Shown one piece after another: positions 16,782 through 25,125 of a stretch of 64,000 nucleotides of DNA. The translations under genes were made by a program, and so were the position numbers. The first letter of the stretch is position 1. Each line of letters begins with the position of its first letter. Source of the stretch: Candidatus Gastranaerophilales bacterium (lineage in GTDB: Bacteria > Cyanobacteriota > Vampirovibrionia > Gastranaerophilales > Gastranaerophilaceae); NCBI GenBank assembly GCA_944325085.1, contig CALUYT010000047.1, forward strand, positions 26,275-90,274, given 5' to 3'. The notes under the pieces were generated by a model. It saw only the letters and a program-made list of their open reading frames with translations, did not search any database and was not told the DNA's origin.

Positions 16782-16798
16782 TGTAACGAAATATTACA
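16782..16798. promoter_or_regulatory. TGTAAC-N5-ATTACA inverted repeat
   Basis: It lies 75 bp upstream of the glycine-zipper gene at 16707. A near-identical element lies 87 bp upstream of the gene at 48032. It is probably a regulator-binding site. Confidence 0.4.
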
Positions 16799-16806
16799 TA
16801 TAATAA

Positions 16807-16834
16807 AACGAGCCTTTTTGTTAAAAGACTCGTT
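16807..16834 (-). terminator. Intrinsic terminator of the second glycine-zipper gene
   Basis: On the minus strand AACGAG-CTTTT pairs with AAAAG-CTCGTT followed by TTTATT. It lies 31 nt after the stop at 16865. Confidence 0.7.
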
Positions 16835-16864
16835 ATGGGGTTTTAGTATATTTAAGTATTAAAT

Positions 16865-17665
16865 TTAAGCAAGAGTATTAAATTTTAAGTTTTGCATCAT
16901 TATGTCATTTGCGTATGGATTAGAGTAATCATACATTGGATTTGTCATTCCATATGGATCATAGCCGTAAGGATTGTAGCCATATGGGTTGTAACCATCA
17001 GGGCTTCCTGTAAATGGTGGTTGAGGATTTGCTTGTTGAGCTTCTTCCATAGCTATTCTTTGTTGTTCTTCAGCTTCCATTTTTTGTTCTGTATAAGTTT
17101 TACCAACAACTTTACTTGTTAACCATTCACCTGCAATCCAACCAATCATTGTTCCTATGCCAGGACAAATTGCAGAACCTATTGCTGCACCTGCTGCACC
17201 TCCAGCTAGTCTTGTACCTGCTTTGGCAACTTCTGCAACGCCTTGACCAATTCCTTGTTCTTTTGTTGCTGTCCAAATATTCGGTAATTCAAATAATATA
17301 GTTGTTGCGGCTGCGATAAATGGCATATTTTTGCCTAAACCTCTGAAGAAACCTTTTACGCCTCCAAGTAATTGGCTTTTGCCAGCCATTCTTGCTGCTC
17401 TTGAGCCAGCTTTTGTTAAGGCTGGAATTTTACCTAAGTTAGCTGTTATTCGTTTGAAGAAACCTCCGTGTGCTAATTGTTTTGCTGCTATATCTGCTTC
17501 TAATGCTTTGAAGCCTGATTTTGCTCTTGTGAATGCAGAGCCTTTTGTTGCTCTCATTGCTTTACCTGCAACTTCTGCGCCGTTACCTAATATTGCTTCC
17601 GGCATTACTTTTGCAATTCTTTTTCCATAACCAACCACTTTTGGTATTAATGACACTAAACCCAT
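16865..17665 (-). CDS. Glycine-zipper protein, paralog of its downstream neighbour
   Basis: A 266-residue protein homologous over its N-terminal 200 residues to the gene at 15619-16707: same MGLVSLIPKVVGYGKR start, FTRAKSGFKALEADIAAKQ, MAGKSQLLGGVKG, then the glycine zipper GGAAGAAIGSAICPGIGT. The tail is shorter, with an acidic EQKMEAEEQQ linker and a Tyr/Asn/Pro ending (NPYGYNPYGYDPYGM) in place of the 20-residue repeats. The divergent tails on a conserved core suggest a modular protein family. AGGTGG precedes the ATG. It has its own terminator. Confidence 0.75.
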   Translation of the reverse strand: MGLVSLIPKVVGYGKRIAKVMPEAILGNGAEVAGKAMRATKGSAFTRAKSGFKALEADIAAKQLAHGGFFKRITANLGKIPALTKAGSRAARMAGKSQLLGGVKGFFRGLGKNMPFIAAATTILFELPNIWTATKEQGIGQGVAEVAKAGTRLAGGAAGAAIGSAICPGIGTMIGWIAGEWLTSKVVGKTYTEQKMEAEEQQRIAMEEAQQANPQPPFTGSPDGYNPYGYNPYGYDPYGMTNPMYDYSNPYANDIMMQNLKFNTLA

Positions 17666-17769
17666 ATTTCTACCACCTTTTACCTATTAAAAAATAACCT
17701 ACATTTTTATAAAAAAAATCGGTGGTATAAAATTGATTAATTTTTAAATTTTGTTAACAATTTTTAATA

Positions 17770-17798
17770 TAAAAAAATACCACTCATAATTAAGTGGT
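17770..17798 (-). terminator. Intrinsic terminator of the 488-aa gene
   Basis: On the minus strand ACCACT pairs with AGTGGT around an 8-nt loop and is followed by ATTTTTTTAT. Confidence 0.7.
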
Positions 17799-17847
17799 AG
17801 GGAAAAGTTACGAAAATTAATTGTAGGGGAAATATAAATTTAATTAT

Positions 17848-19314
17848 TTATGCATTAAATATATTAAATGATTTTTCAACGTTTTTACTTATTACACTTT
17901 TTACTGAATCATATTCTGTTTGTAGTGCATTATGTTCAGATTCAAGTTTGTTTAGTTGAAGGTCATATTGTTTATCTTGGCTTTCTAATTTATCCATTTG
18001 GCTTTGATAAACTTGTTCAGCAATAGCCATAGCTGAAGAATCTTCTTGTTCTGTAATTGATTCGTCGCTATCTAATGTTGTTCCAACAAAAGCTTTATCA
18101 GATGTTGAATAATATGATAATGTCAAAGCTCCTGCTTTTAATTGGTTAACAAACCATTCTGTTTCTTTTAGGTTAGTTTCATTAGGTGTTGTTGTGTAAC
18201 CACAGCTGCTCATTTCATTAAATATATTGCGATAGTAGTTCACAATTTCAGCATCATAAGTTAACATATTTGAAGTGTTTGAAACTGAATTGTTGTAATA
18301 AGCTTCTGTAATTGCTACTGCGTAATCATACAATTCTCTTTGTTTTTGAGTTGTTCCTTCAAAGTTTAATGCTTTTGTTTGTTTTGTAACATTGTATGAT
18401 AATCCGCCTTCATCAATATATACATTGCCTGATTGCCAAGTTAAATAATTTCTTTGATCAGTACTGATTTGAGCATTACCATCTGCTGTTGGGTTTGCAA
18501 AAAGTGCATCATATTCTACAGGTTTTTCATCATCTTCGCCTTGGAATATGAATTTACCTGTTTCTGCGTTATAAGTTACATCATTAACTACATGATAATT
18601 TTCAGTTCCTTCTTGGTCTTCAGTTTGATAGCCTACAACTGTTACAAAATCTCCAGTTGCCGGATCTTCTTGTCTGAATGCTTGTAATACATATCTGTTT
18701 TTATAGTATCCGTTGCTATCTTTATATAAATTTAGAGTGTTTCCGTTTACTTCTGTTGTATATGCTGTGTTATAAGTAACATATCCATCTAAAATATCGT
18801 TACTGAATGATGTGTAATCAAATCCTAAGATATGTTGACTATCATAATCATCGATACTTTTGCCAACTGAAGCTAAGTATTCATCCCAAGCATTATGAAT
18901 TGCTGTTTCAGAATTATCAAATTTTGTTACGTCAATATCTGATTGTGTGTAACCAAGAGTTTTTAAGAAGATATTAAAATCTCCGTTACCAGCTTCATAT
19001 GCATTTGCAACTTTTGAAGTTACAAGAACTTTACCTTTGTTATCTTTTACTAAATATTGTTTACCGTTAGCAACATTATTGCAACCTGTTAATTGATTAT
19101 AAGTTAAATCTGCATATGTAGCTTCTGAATTATTATAACCTGTTAAAATTTGGTATTTTGTTTTGCTTAAAGCATCTAAATATGCATCATTAATTTGTTC
19201 TGAATTGTCAGAAAGGCGCTGTTTAGAATAAGCAAGTGACTGCTGTTCAAGTTCGTTATTGGACAAACGAGCAGTTATACTTAAAAGTCTAGCTTGTGAT
19301 GCTGCCATTCCCAT
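17848..19314 (-). CDS. Long protein with GMAASQARLL N-terminus and coiled-coil C-terminus
   Basis: A 488-residue protein with no signal peptide. Residues 1-50 (MGMAASQARLLSITARLSNN, then ELEQQSLAYSKQRL) form an amphipathic helical segment that I believe recurs as the N-terminus of many proteins in this bacterial group; its role is unknown. The middle is Asn/Thr/Tyr-rich and probably beta-structured (VNGNTLNLYKDSNGYYKNRY). The last 70 residues are a coiled coil (MDKLESQDKQYDLQLNKLES) ending SKNVEKSFNIFNA. The helix-variable domain-helix plan recalls self-assembling filament proteins such as flagellins, but no sequence match is claimed. AAGGA precedes the ATG. Confidence 0.72.
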   Translation of the reverse strand: MGMAASQARLLSITARLSNNELEQQSLAYSKQRLSDNSEQINDAYLDALSKTKYQILTGYNNSEATYADLTYNQLTGCNNVANGKQYLVKDNKGKVLVTSKVANAYEAGNGDFNIFLKTLGYTQSDIDVTKFDNSETAIHNAWDEYLASVGKSIDDYDSQHILGFDYTSFSNDILDGYVTYNTAYTTEVNGNTLNLYKDSNGYYKNRYVLQAFRQEDPATGDFVTVVGYQTEDQEGTENYHVVNDVTYNAETGKFIFQGEDDEKPVEYDALFANPTADGNAQISTDQRNYLTWQSGNVYIDEGGLSYNVTKQTKALNFEGTTQKQRELYDYAVAITEAYYNNSVSNTSNMLTYDAEIVNYYRNIFNEMSSCGYTTTPNETNLKETEWFVNQLKAGALTLSYYSTSDKAFVGTTLDSDESITEQEDSSAMAIAEQVYQSQMDKLESQDKQYDLQLNKLESEHNALQTEYDSVKSVISKNVEKSFNIFNA

Positions 19315-19399
19315 TTGTTAACAGTTCCTTTCAATAATTTTCGTATCTATTATTCTTATTTACGGATTATTGAATGGAAACTTTAGGAAATTTGTGTTG

Positions 19400-19421
19400 T
19401 TTGTTACAAATTTGTAACAAA
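19400..19421. promoter_or_regulatory. 22-bp perfect palindrome
   Basis: TTTGTTACAAA followed by its exact inverse TTTGTAACAAA. It lies 86 bp upstream of the 488-aa gene and 7 nt beyond the preceding gene's stop. It contains the GTTACA/TGTAAC half-sites in the opposite order from the elements at 16782 and 48119. There is no T-run, so it is more likely an operator than a terminator. Confidence 0.4.
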
Positions 19422-19427
19422 GTTAAA

Positions 19428-21302
19428 CTATTGTACTTCAATATTATTTTCTGCAAAGTATAGTCTAAAGTAAAAACAAGCCACGTGTTGAATTGAATCG
19501 ACTCTAATCCATTGTCTGGTTGCTTTAAATCTTATTGATCCTTCTGATTTTTGAGGGTTTTTGTGTGCATAGTTATTTTTGTCAGAATTAAATAAAATCA
19601 TTTGTGATTTTGCGGTTTTGCGGCAAGCTTCTAAGATATCACTTGCTAAATCTTGATTTCCTAAATTCTTGGCAAGATAATATGCTCCAATTAATCCTTC
19701 TGATCTTGAGCCGTCTGGGTAAAAATGGTCTCCATAATTGTAATAATAGCTTCCTTCATAGTCTATATATGGAGAATCGTCTTTTTTATACATTTTGCTT
19801 ATCATTGTTTTTGCATCGTTATAAACAAAATTTATATAATTTTCTTTTTTAAAATCAGGATGCTTACACCATTCTTCGATTGCTTGCATTAACCAAGCAT
19901 CTGATGGTAATGATGTAAATAAATCAGCATATAATTTTGGTCTTTCGTCAACAATCCAATCCAGTGCAATTTTACTTTTTTCAATGATTTCGTTTGTTAG
20001 TTCTGTATCATCTTCGAAATTGTTAACAACTAAACCTAAACCCAGCAAAGCTTCTCCGGGATAATAAAATGAAAAAGTTTGACGTCTTTCTTCATTTGTC
20101 ATTTTAATTAAAGGTTTACCGTTATTATATTGTGGATGAATATAATAACCAAGCATTTCTCCTGTTTCGTAAATTCTTGATAAAAGGTGTCTTGAATATT
20201 TTTTTATGTATTCATCATAAGATTTATCATTTGTTTCTTGGCGATATTTCATCATTGCAATTAGGATCATTCCTGTGCCGCCAAGTTTAGCTTTTTTGTT
20301 ATAAAAGACATATGCTGCAGGTTTACCATTGTAATCGTGTTCTTGAGTTATTGTAGTAATAAAATCAAGACCTTTTTTTGCTGCTTCTAAGTATTTTTTA
20401 TCTTTTGTTAATTGGTAGGCTCTAATGAGGGTAACTATTCCGCCACAGTGTCTTAAATCGTTGTAATATAGATTATCTTCAGGAGCATTTGGGTGTTCGT
20501 GATCTTTATAATTATCTTCTTTTGCATCGTAATAGTATAAAAATCTACCATCATCTTTTTGATTTTTTACAATCCAATCTGCTCCGGATAGTGCTTGGTT
20601 CTTTATTTCTTCAGGCGTATATTCATATTGAATGTTGCCTCTATATAAAGGTAAAACTTCATCTTCTTTGTAAGTTATAAATGCTTTGCTTTTTATAATG
20701 TAGCATTCATAGTCTGCTTGTCTTAGTATGTCAATTCTTTCTGAGATTTTATTTGTAATATCTTTTATATGCGTTTTTCTTAAAATTGTATTTAATGCTG
20801 ACTTTAGATCCATTTGACTTAGTGTCCACGCATCTGTTGGCATATAAATATATGGAATTTTGTTTAAGATGATTTTTAATCCAGTTACACCAGGTTCAAA
20901 TCGGGTGTTTATAAATGTTGCATATTTTATATTTTCGATTTTTGTCGGGGTTTGCTCTGTTATAAATTCAAGCATTATTCTGCATTTGTTTGAATTTGTT
21001 ATTTCAAATTTATTATAGGTGCTATATGCTTTTATTTTTTCAATATCTCTATTTATTGTTGCTTCTATATCATTCTTGCAAGAACCCCAGCGGATTGGCT
21101 TTAAGCCTTCTTGAAACAATGTAATATATGTGAAACTTATATTCTTTTGAAATTGAAAAATATTGTCTAAATTCAAGCCTTTTAAATCTACTTTTTCATT
21201 ATTAATAAAAGAATGTCTTATTCTGTTAAGTAATTCTTTCATTGGTGTGAAATCTTGGTTTAAATATTGTCTTTCTTTTTCGTTTTCAATTGAAAAGTCC
21301 AT
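19428..21302 (-). CDS. Large protein with a C-terminal alpha/alpha-barrel (glycosidase/epimerase-like) domain
   Basis: A 624-residue cytoplasmic protein; there is no signal peptide. Residues about 230-610 show the repeated helix-pair pattern of (alpha/alpha)6 barrels: ALSGADWIVKNQKDDGRFLY, NDLRHCGGIVTLIRAYQLTK, KYLEAAKKGLDFI, GGTGMILIAMMKYRQ, FYYPGEALLGLGLVV, and DGSRSEGLIGAYYLAKNLG. Such folds occur in glycoside hydrolases, sugar 2-epimerases and LanC-like enzymes, so a carbohydrate substrate is likely but the reaction is not clear. The N-terminal about 200 residues contain FEPGVTGLKIIL and YIYMPTDAWTLS, a separate domain that I cannot place. AAGGAAG precedes the ATG. Confidence 0.68.
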   Translation of the reverse strand: MDFSIENEKERQYLNQDFTPMKELLNRIRHSFINNEKVDLKGLNLDNIFQFQKNISFTYITLFQEGLKPIRWGSCKNDIEATINRDIEKIKAYSTYNKFEITNSNKCRIMLEFITEQTPTKIENIKYATFINTRFEPGVTGLKIILNKIPYIYMPTDAWTLSQMDLKSALNTILRKTHIKDITNKISERIDILRQADYECYIIKSKAFITYKEDEVLPLYRGNIQYEYTPEEIKNQALSGADWIVKNQKDDGRFLYYYDAKEDNYKDHEHPNAPEDNLYYNDLRHCGGIVTLIRAYQLTKDKKYLEAAKKGLDFITTITQEHDYNGKPAAYVFYNKKAKLGGTGMILIAMMKYRQETNDKSYDEYIKKYSRHLLSRIYETGEMLGYYIHPQYNNGKPLIKMTNEERRQTFSFYYPGEALLGLGLVVNNFEDDTELTNEIIEKSKIALDWIVDERPKLYADLFTSLPSDAWLMQAIEEWCKHPDFKKENYINFVYNDAKTMISKMYKKDDSPYIDYEGSYYYNYGDHFYPDGSRSEGLIGAYYLAKNLGNQDLASDILEACRKTAKSQMILFNSDKNNYAHKNPQKSEGSIRFKATRQWIRVDSIQHVACFYFRLYFAENNIEVQ

Positions 21303-21449
21303 AATAGCTTCCTTTTATAATAAATATTAATTCTAACATTTCTAACTAAAAAACCACCCATCCTTTTAGTTGATTTTAAATTATTAAAAATCTTAACAAT
21401 TTTGCTCGAATAAAAACTATATGCTACTTTGTAAGAGAAAGGATTAGTT

Positions 21450-22322
21450 ATGAAAAATATTGTAATTTATACTGACAAAAATTCTTCAGCTATTGCAGAT
21501 GTGATTTCTTCAATTGAAGATTCTAATGTTAGATTGGAGAATGCTGCAAATATAAAAGATTATGAAACATTAAATCCGGGAGTTATTATTGTTGAAAGTG
21601 TTCCGGATATTAAAGATGTATTAATGGTAACAAAATTTAAGTTTCCGATATTATTTATTGGTGAAACTTTCAAAGGCGCAACGGTTAGAGCTGTAGCTTT
21701 TGATTATATTAAAACTCCTGTTGATAATCAGGAATTGGTTGTTCGTGTTAAAAATATGTTAAAAATAAAAGAGTTAAGAGATAAATTAAAAACTCTTTCT
21801 ACAACTGATGAATTAACAGGATTACATAATAGAAGATATTTATTAGAACGTATGGAACAAGAAATTTCTCGTGCTAAACGTTATACAACTCCATTATCTT
21901 TATTATTATTTGATTTAGACTTTTTCAAAGTTGTAAATGATATTTATGGTTATGAATGGGGCGATGTGTTGTTACGTTCTATTGCTGATAAGTTAAAACA
22001 ACTTATTAGAAAAGAAGATATTTTAACTCGTTATGGTGATGAAGAATTTATTGTTGTTCTTCCAAATACATCTGAAGATAATGCATTTTTGTTTGCAGAA
22101 AGATTCAGAAAAGATATTGAAAAAATGGAATTTATTCCTGCCGGTGAAGAAGAACGTCATCCAATAACTATATCTGGTGGTATTGCAACTTTCCCTTGCT
22201 TACCTGATACAGAAGAAGATGCAAATACAATCATCAGATACGCAGAACACGCTTTGTATAATGCTAAAAAGCGTGGAAAAAATAAAATTGTACAATTCTC
22301 TCATTTGAATTTGGGAGAATAA
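21450..22322 (+). CDS. GGDEF protein with altered signature (GDEEF) and degenerate receiver domain
   Basis: A 290-residue signalling protein. Residues 1-115 look like a response-regulator receiver fold, but the phospho-acceptor Asp region reads VIIVESVPDIKD, so phosphorylation is unlikely. Residues 120-285 are a GGDEF domain: TTDELTGLHNRRYL, FDLDFFKVVND with the metal Asp, then RYGDEEF at residues 194-200 where GG(D/E)EF is expected. The nearly invariant second Gly is Asp197. The product-binding I-site RxxD (RKED) is intact 5 residues earlier. It may be a c-di-GMP sensor or a degenerate cyclase. AAAGG precedes the ATG. It is monocistronic. Confidence 0.85.
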   Translation: MKNIVIYTDKNSSAIADVISSIEDSNVRLENAANIKDYETLNPGVIIVESVPDIKDVLMVTKFKFPILFIGETFKGATVRAVAFDYIKTPVDNQELVVRVKNMLKIKELRDKLKTLSTTDELTGLHNRRYLLERMEQEISRAKRYTTPLSLLLFDLDFFKVVNDIYGYEWGDVLLRSIADKLKQLIRKEDILTRYGDEEFIVVLPNTSEDNAFLFAERFRKDIEKMEFIPAGEEERHPITISGGIATFPCLPDTEEDANTIIRYAEHALYNAKKRGKNKIVQFSHLNLGE

Positions 22323-22392
22323 AAAATATCCTAGATTTTAGGATATATATCAGATCCTTTCTGAACACTTACATAGTGTAAATCTGGTTAAT

Positions 22393-22421
22393 AGGCGGTT
22401 AATTTCCGCCTTTTGTTTTTT
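22393..22421 (+). terminator. Intrinsic terminator after the GGDEF gene
   Basis: AGGCGG pairs with CCGCCT, then TTTTGTTTTTTT. A second AT-rich hairpin (ATCCTA/TAGGAT) lies at 22329-22345. Confidence 0.75.
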
Positions 22422-22426
22422 TTAGA

Positions 22427-23173
22427 TTATTTTTGGTTTATCCCATATCCAAACATTGCAAAGTCATATTTTACAGGATCATTTGGATCAAATTGTTTTA
22501 AATTATTTGTTAATTCAAGTACGGCTTTAAAATCATTTGCATTCCTTTTTAATAAACCCATTTCTCTTGAAATTCTTGCGACATGAACATCTAATGGAAT
22601 ATATAAATCAGATGTTGGCATAAAATTCCAAATCCCAAAATCAACAGGTCCCTTTCTAACCATCCAGCGTAAGAACATACACATTCTTTTCATTGCGCCG
22701 CCTTTTTTAGGATCGGGAATCATAAAATAAAACCCTTGTTGGGTATTTTCTTCTGCTCTGGAATAAAAGTAATCTGTTATTGGTATAAATATGTTGTTCT
22801 TGATTGGATTGTTGTATCCGTATTTGAAAAGTTCTTCAAGTCCGCCATTTTTTGTATATAACTCTTTAAGTATAGAAAATATCATTGCAAAATCATTTGG
22901 TTTGCCAAAGCGGTAATTAAAATTTCCTAATAGTTTAGGGTCAAAATTTATTATAAAATTATAAGGTTCATTTTGTGCAATTTTAAATAGTTCGTTTAAT
23001 TTTTTTATAAATACATCTCGTCTTCCATAGGCTACAAGTGATGATATAAATCCTGCAATTTCAATATCTTTTTTGTTGTTTAATCGGTGTAAAAATTGTA
23101 TGGGATCATCATTTATAAAATCTGGAGTTTCATATAATTGTACCAATTTATCGAGTTCATTTTTTGTAATCAT
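22427..23173 (-). CDS. TIGR02757 (DUF2400) family protein
   Basis: A 248-residue member of the DUF2400 family, which has a helix-hairpin-helix fold related to base-excision DNA glycosylases but no proven activity. Hallmarks seen here are AGFISSLVAYGRRDVFIKKL near residue 40, a central GGAMKRMCMFLRWMVRKGP, DFGIWNFMPTSDLYIPLDVH (Asp/His positions conserved in the family) and a C-terminal DPNDPVKYDFAMFGYG. The start has no Shine-Dalgarno site but has an extended -10 box TGC-TAAAAT 6 nt before the ATG. Confidence 0.88.
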   Translation of the reverse strand: MITKNELDKLVQLYETPDFINDDPIQFLHRLNNKKDIEIAGFISSLVAYGRRDVFIKKLNELFKIAQNEPYNFIINFDPKLLGNFNYRFGKPNDFAMIFSILKELYTKNGGLEELFKYGYNNPIKNNIFIPITDYFYSRAEENTQQGFYFMIPDPKKGGAMKRMCMFLRWMVRKGPVDFGIWNFMPTSDLYIPLDVHVARISREMGLLKRNANDFKAVLELTNNLKQFDPNDPVKYDFAMFGYGINQK

Positions 23174-23179
23174 ATAAAT

Positions 23180-23185
23180 ATTTTA
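23180..23185 (-). promoter_or_regulatory. Extended -10 box of the DUF2400 gene
   Basis: On the minus strand TGC-TAAAAT-ATTTAT-ATG: the -10 box ends 6 nt before the start codon. Confidence 0.5.
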
Positions 23186-23255
23186 GCAAAAAATTTTTAG
23201 AGTAAGTATTTTAAATTTGCAAAGGTTGTAAATTTTTAGTAAACTAATTTTTGTT

Positions 23256-24260
23256 ATGGCGGAAGGACAAATTTTTAAAATTCATTCAGACTTTTATTAC
23301 GTTCAACAAAAAGATGGTAAAACTTTTGAATGTAAAATTCGTGAGATTTTAAAAAAGCAAAAAGAAAAGATTGTAGTTGGCGATTTTGTTGAATTTGATG
23401 GTGGTGTAATTACAAAAATTTTACCCAAAAAATCTTATATTCCTCGTCCTTCAGTTGCAAATGTTGATCAAATTGTTGTTGTTTCAGCTTTAAAGCACCC
23501 TGATTTAGATTTTCATCAATTGAACAGGTATGTTTCATTGGCAAAATATTATAAGATTCCTGTTGTGTTGTGTTTTAATAAAGAAGATTTGGGGTTAGAA
23601 CAAAACGCTCAGGATAAAATTATTTCTATATATTCAACTTTAGGATATGAAGTTGTTTTTACTTCTGCTATAGAAAAAAAAGGTATAGAAAATTTAAGAA
23701 AGTTGTTGAGTGGAAAAGTAACTGCGCTTTGTGGAAATTCAGGAGTTGGAAAATCAAGTTTAATAAATGCACTTAATCCAAATGTTCATTTAAGAACTAA
23801 AGAAGTTAGTGAAAAATTAAATCGTGGAACTCATACAACAAGACATTGTGAAATTATTTCTATAGATGAAAATTCTGCGGTTGTTGATACTCCCGGTTTT
23901 AGTAATGTAAAATTTGATTTTATGCTTCCTCAAAATGTAGGTTTGTTATTTGATGAGATTTCAAAATATAGAAACTGCTGTAAATATAGTGATTGTCTTC
24001 ATATAAATGAAGATGGTTGTGCTGTATTAAAAAATATTGAAAATATTGAGGAATCAAGATATGAAAGTTATATCGAATTTGTAAATGAAGCAATTGAATA
24101 TAAAGAAAGAATAAAATATAGTGGAGTAAAAAGAGAAACTTCTCAAAAATTGAAAAATAATAAGGTTCATGCAAAAATTAGTGAAAAGAAACGTCAAGCT
24201 GCGCGCAATACCAGAAAACAAATGATATATAAGGAAATAGAAGAAAATGCAGATGAATGA
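23256..24260 (+). CDS. rsgA: Ribosome small subunit-dependent GTPase A
   Basis: Circularly permuted GTPase for late 30S maturation. The 334-residue sequence has an N-terminal OB-fold (residues 1-65, VVGDFVEFD), then G4 CFNKED, TSAIEKKGIENL, the P-loop GNSGVGKSSLIN, switch RGTHTTRH, and G3 DTPGF. The C-terminal zinc cluster is CCKYSDCLHINEDGC, and a Lys/Arg-rich tail follows. No Shine-Dalgarno site is visible at the start. Its 3' end overlaps ispA by 14 bp. Confidence 0.95.
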   Translation: MAEGQIFKIHSDFYYVQQKDGKTFECKIREILKKQKEKIVVGDFVEFDGGVITKILPKKSYIPRPSVANVDQIVVVSALKHPDLDFHQLNRYVSLAKYYKIPVVLCFNKEDLGLEQNAQDKIISIYSTLGYEVVFTSAIEKKGIENLRKLLSGKVTALCGNSGVGKSSLINALNPNVHLRTKEVSEKLNRGTHTTRHCEIISIDENSAVVDTPGFSNVKFDFMLPQNVGLLFDEISKYRNCCKYSDCLHINEDGCAVLKNIENIEESRYESYIEFVNEAIEYKERIKYSGVKRETSQKLKNNKVHAKISEKKRQAARNTRKQMIYKEIEENADE

Positions 24261-25125
24261 TTATATAGAGTTGGTTAATTCTAAGTTAAATGAGTTTATA
24301 CAAATACAGTATCCTGAAACTATTTTTAAATCGATGAAATATACTGTTACTCTGCCTGGAAAAAGGTTAAGACCAATATTATGCTTAGAAACTTGCAGAT
24401 TATTAGGTGGAGAAATTTCTGATGCAATTCCAACTGCTTGCGCTATAGAAATGCTCCATGCTCAAACGTTAATTCATGATGATTTACCTTGTATGGATAA
24501 TGATGATTATCGTAGAGGTAAGTTAACTAATCATAAAGTTTTTGGAGAAGCTATTGCGGTTTTGGCAGGTGATGCTCTGTTAACTTTTGCTCCTCAGATT
24601 ATTACAAAATATTCTGAAAATTTATCTCCATCAGTATTGATAAGAGTTTTAAATGAATATTTTCAGTATGCCGGAGCTTATGGTGTTATAGCAGGTCAAG
24701 TTGTAGATATTGAATCTGAAAATGCTGAAAAAATAGATAATAAAGAAAAAACTTTAGAATATTTACATATTCATAAAACCTCAGATTTATTTAAACTTGC
24801 AATGCGAACAGGTGCTATAATAGCTGGTGCTGATGATGAAAAAATATCTGTGATTACTGAATTTGCACATAATTTTGGACTAGCTTTTCAAATTGCGGAT
24901 GATATATTAGATGAAATTTCAACTTTTGAAGAAATGGGAAAAACACTAGGCAAAGATAAAGAAGAAGGTAAATTGACATATGTTTCTTTGTATGGATTAG
25001 AAGAATCAAAATGTAAATTATCTTGCCTATTTAAAAATTGCTGTGATATAATGAATAAGCACAATATACAATCAGAAATTTTAGAAGATATGATTGAGAG
25101 TATTAAAAAGAGAGTAGGTATTTAA
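24247..25125 (+). CDS. ispA: Polyprenyl (farnesyl/geranyl) diphosphate synthase
   Basis: Head-to-tail isoprenyl diphosphate synthase making C15-C20 precursors. The 292 residues carry the first Asp-rich motif HDDLPCMDNDDYRRG, the GKRLRPILCLETCRLLGG region, and the second Asp-rich motif IADDILDE near residue 219. The DDx4D first motif and the length are of the bacterial FPP synthase type. The start is ATG at 24247 or 24253 (MNDYIEL), both inside the end of rsgA; AAGGAAATAG favours either. The next gene's ATG overlaps its stop codon. Confidence 0.93.
   Translation: MQMNDYIELVNSKLNEFIQIQYPETIFKSMKYTVTLPGKRLRPILCLETCRLLGGEISDAIPTACAIEMLHAQTLIHDDLPCMDNDDYRRGKLTNHKVFGEAIAVLAGDALLTFAPQIITKYSENLSPSVLIRVLNEYFQYAGAYGVIAGQVVDIESENAEKIDNKEKTLEYLHIHKTSDLFKLAMRTGAIIAGADDEKISVITEFAHNFGLAFQIADDILDEISTFEEMGKTLGKDKEEGKLTYVSLYGLEESKCKLSCLFKNCCDIMNKHNIQSEILEDMIESIKKRVGI

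Noticed and set aside
19428..21302. AMMECR1-like N-terminal domain in the helical-barrel protein
   Set aside because: EPGVTGL followed by a MPTDAW segment vaguely recalls AMMECR1, but other family motifs are missing, so I did not use it in the call.
23256..23258. rsgA as a further leaderless gene
   Set aside because: No -10-like hexamer lies at the 6-7 nt spacing; the nearest candidates are at 5 or 10 nt and weak.
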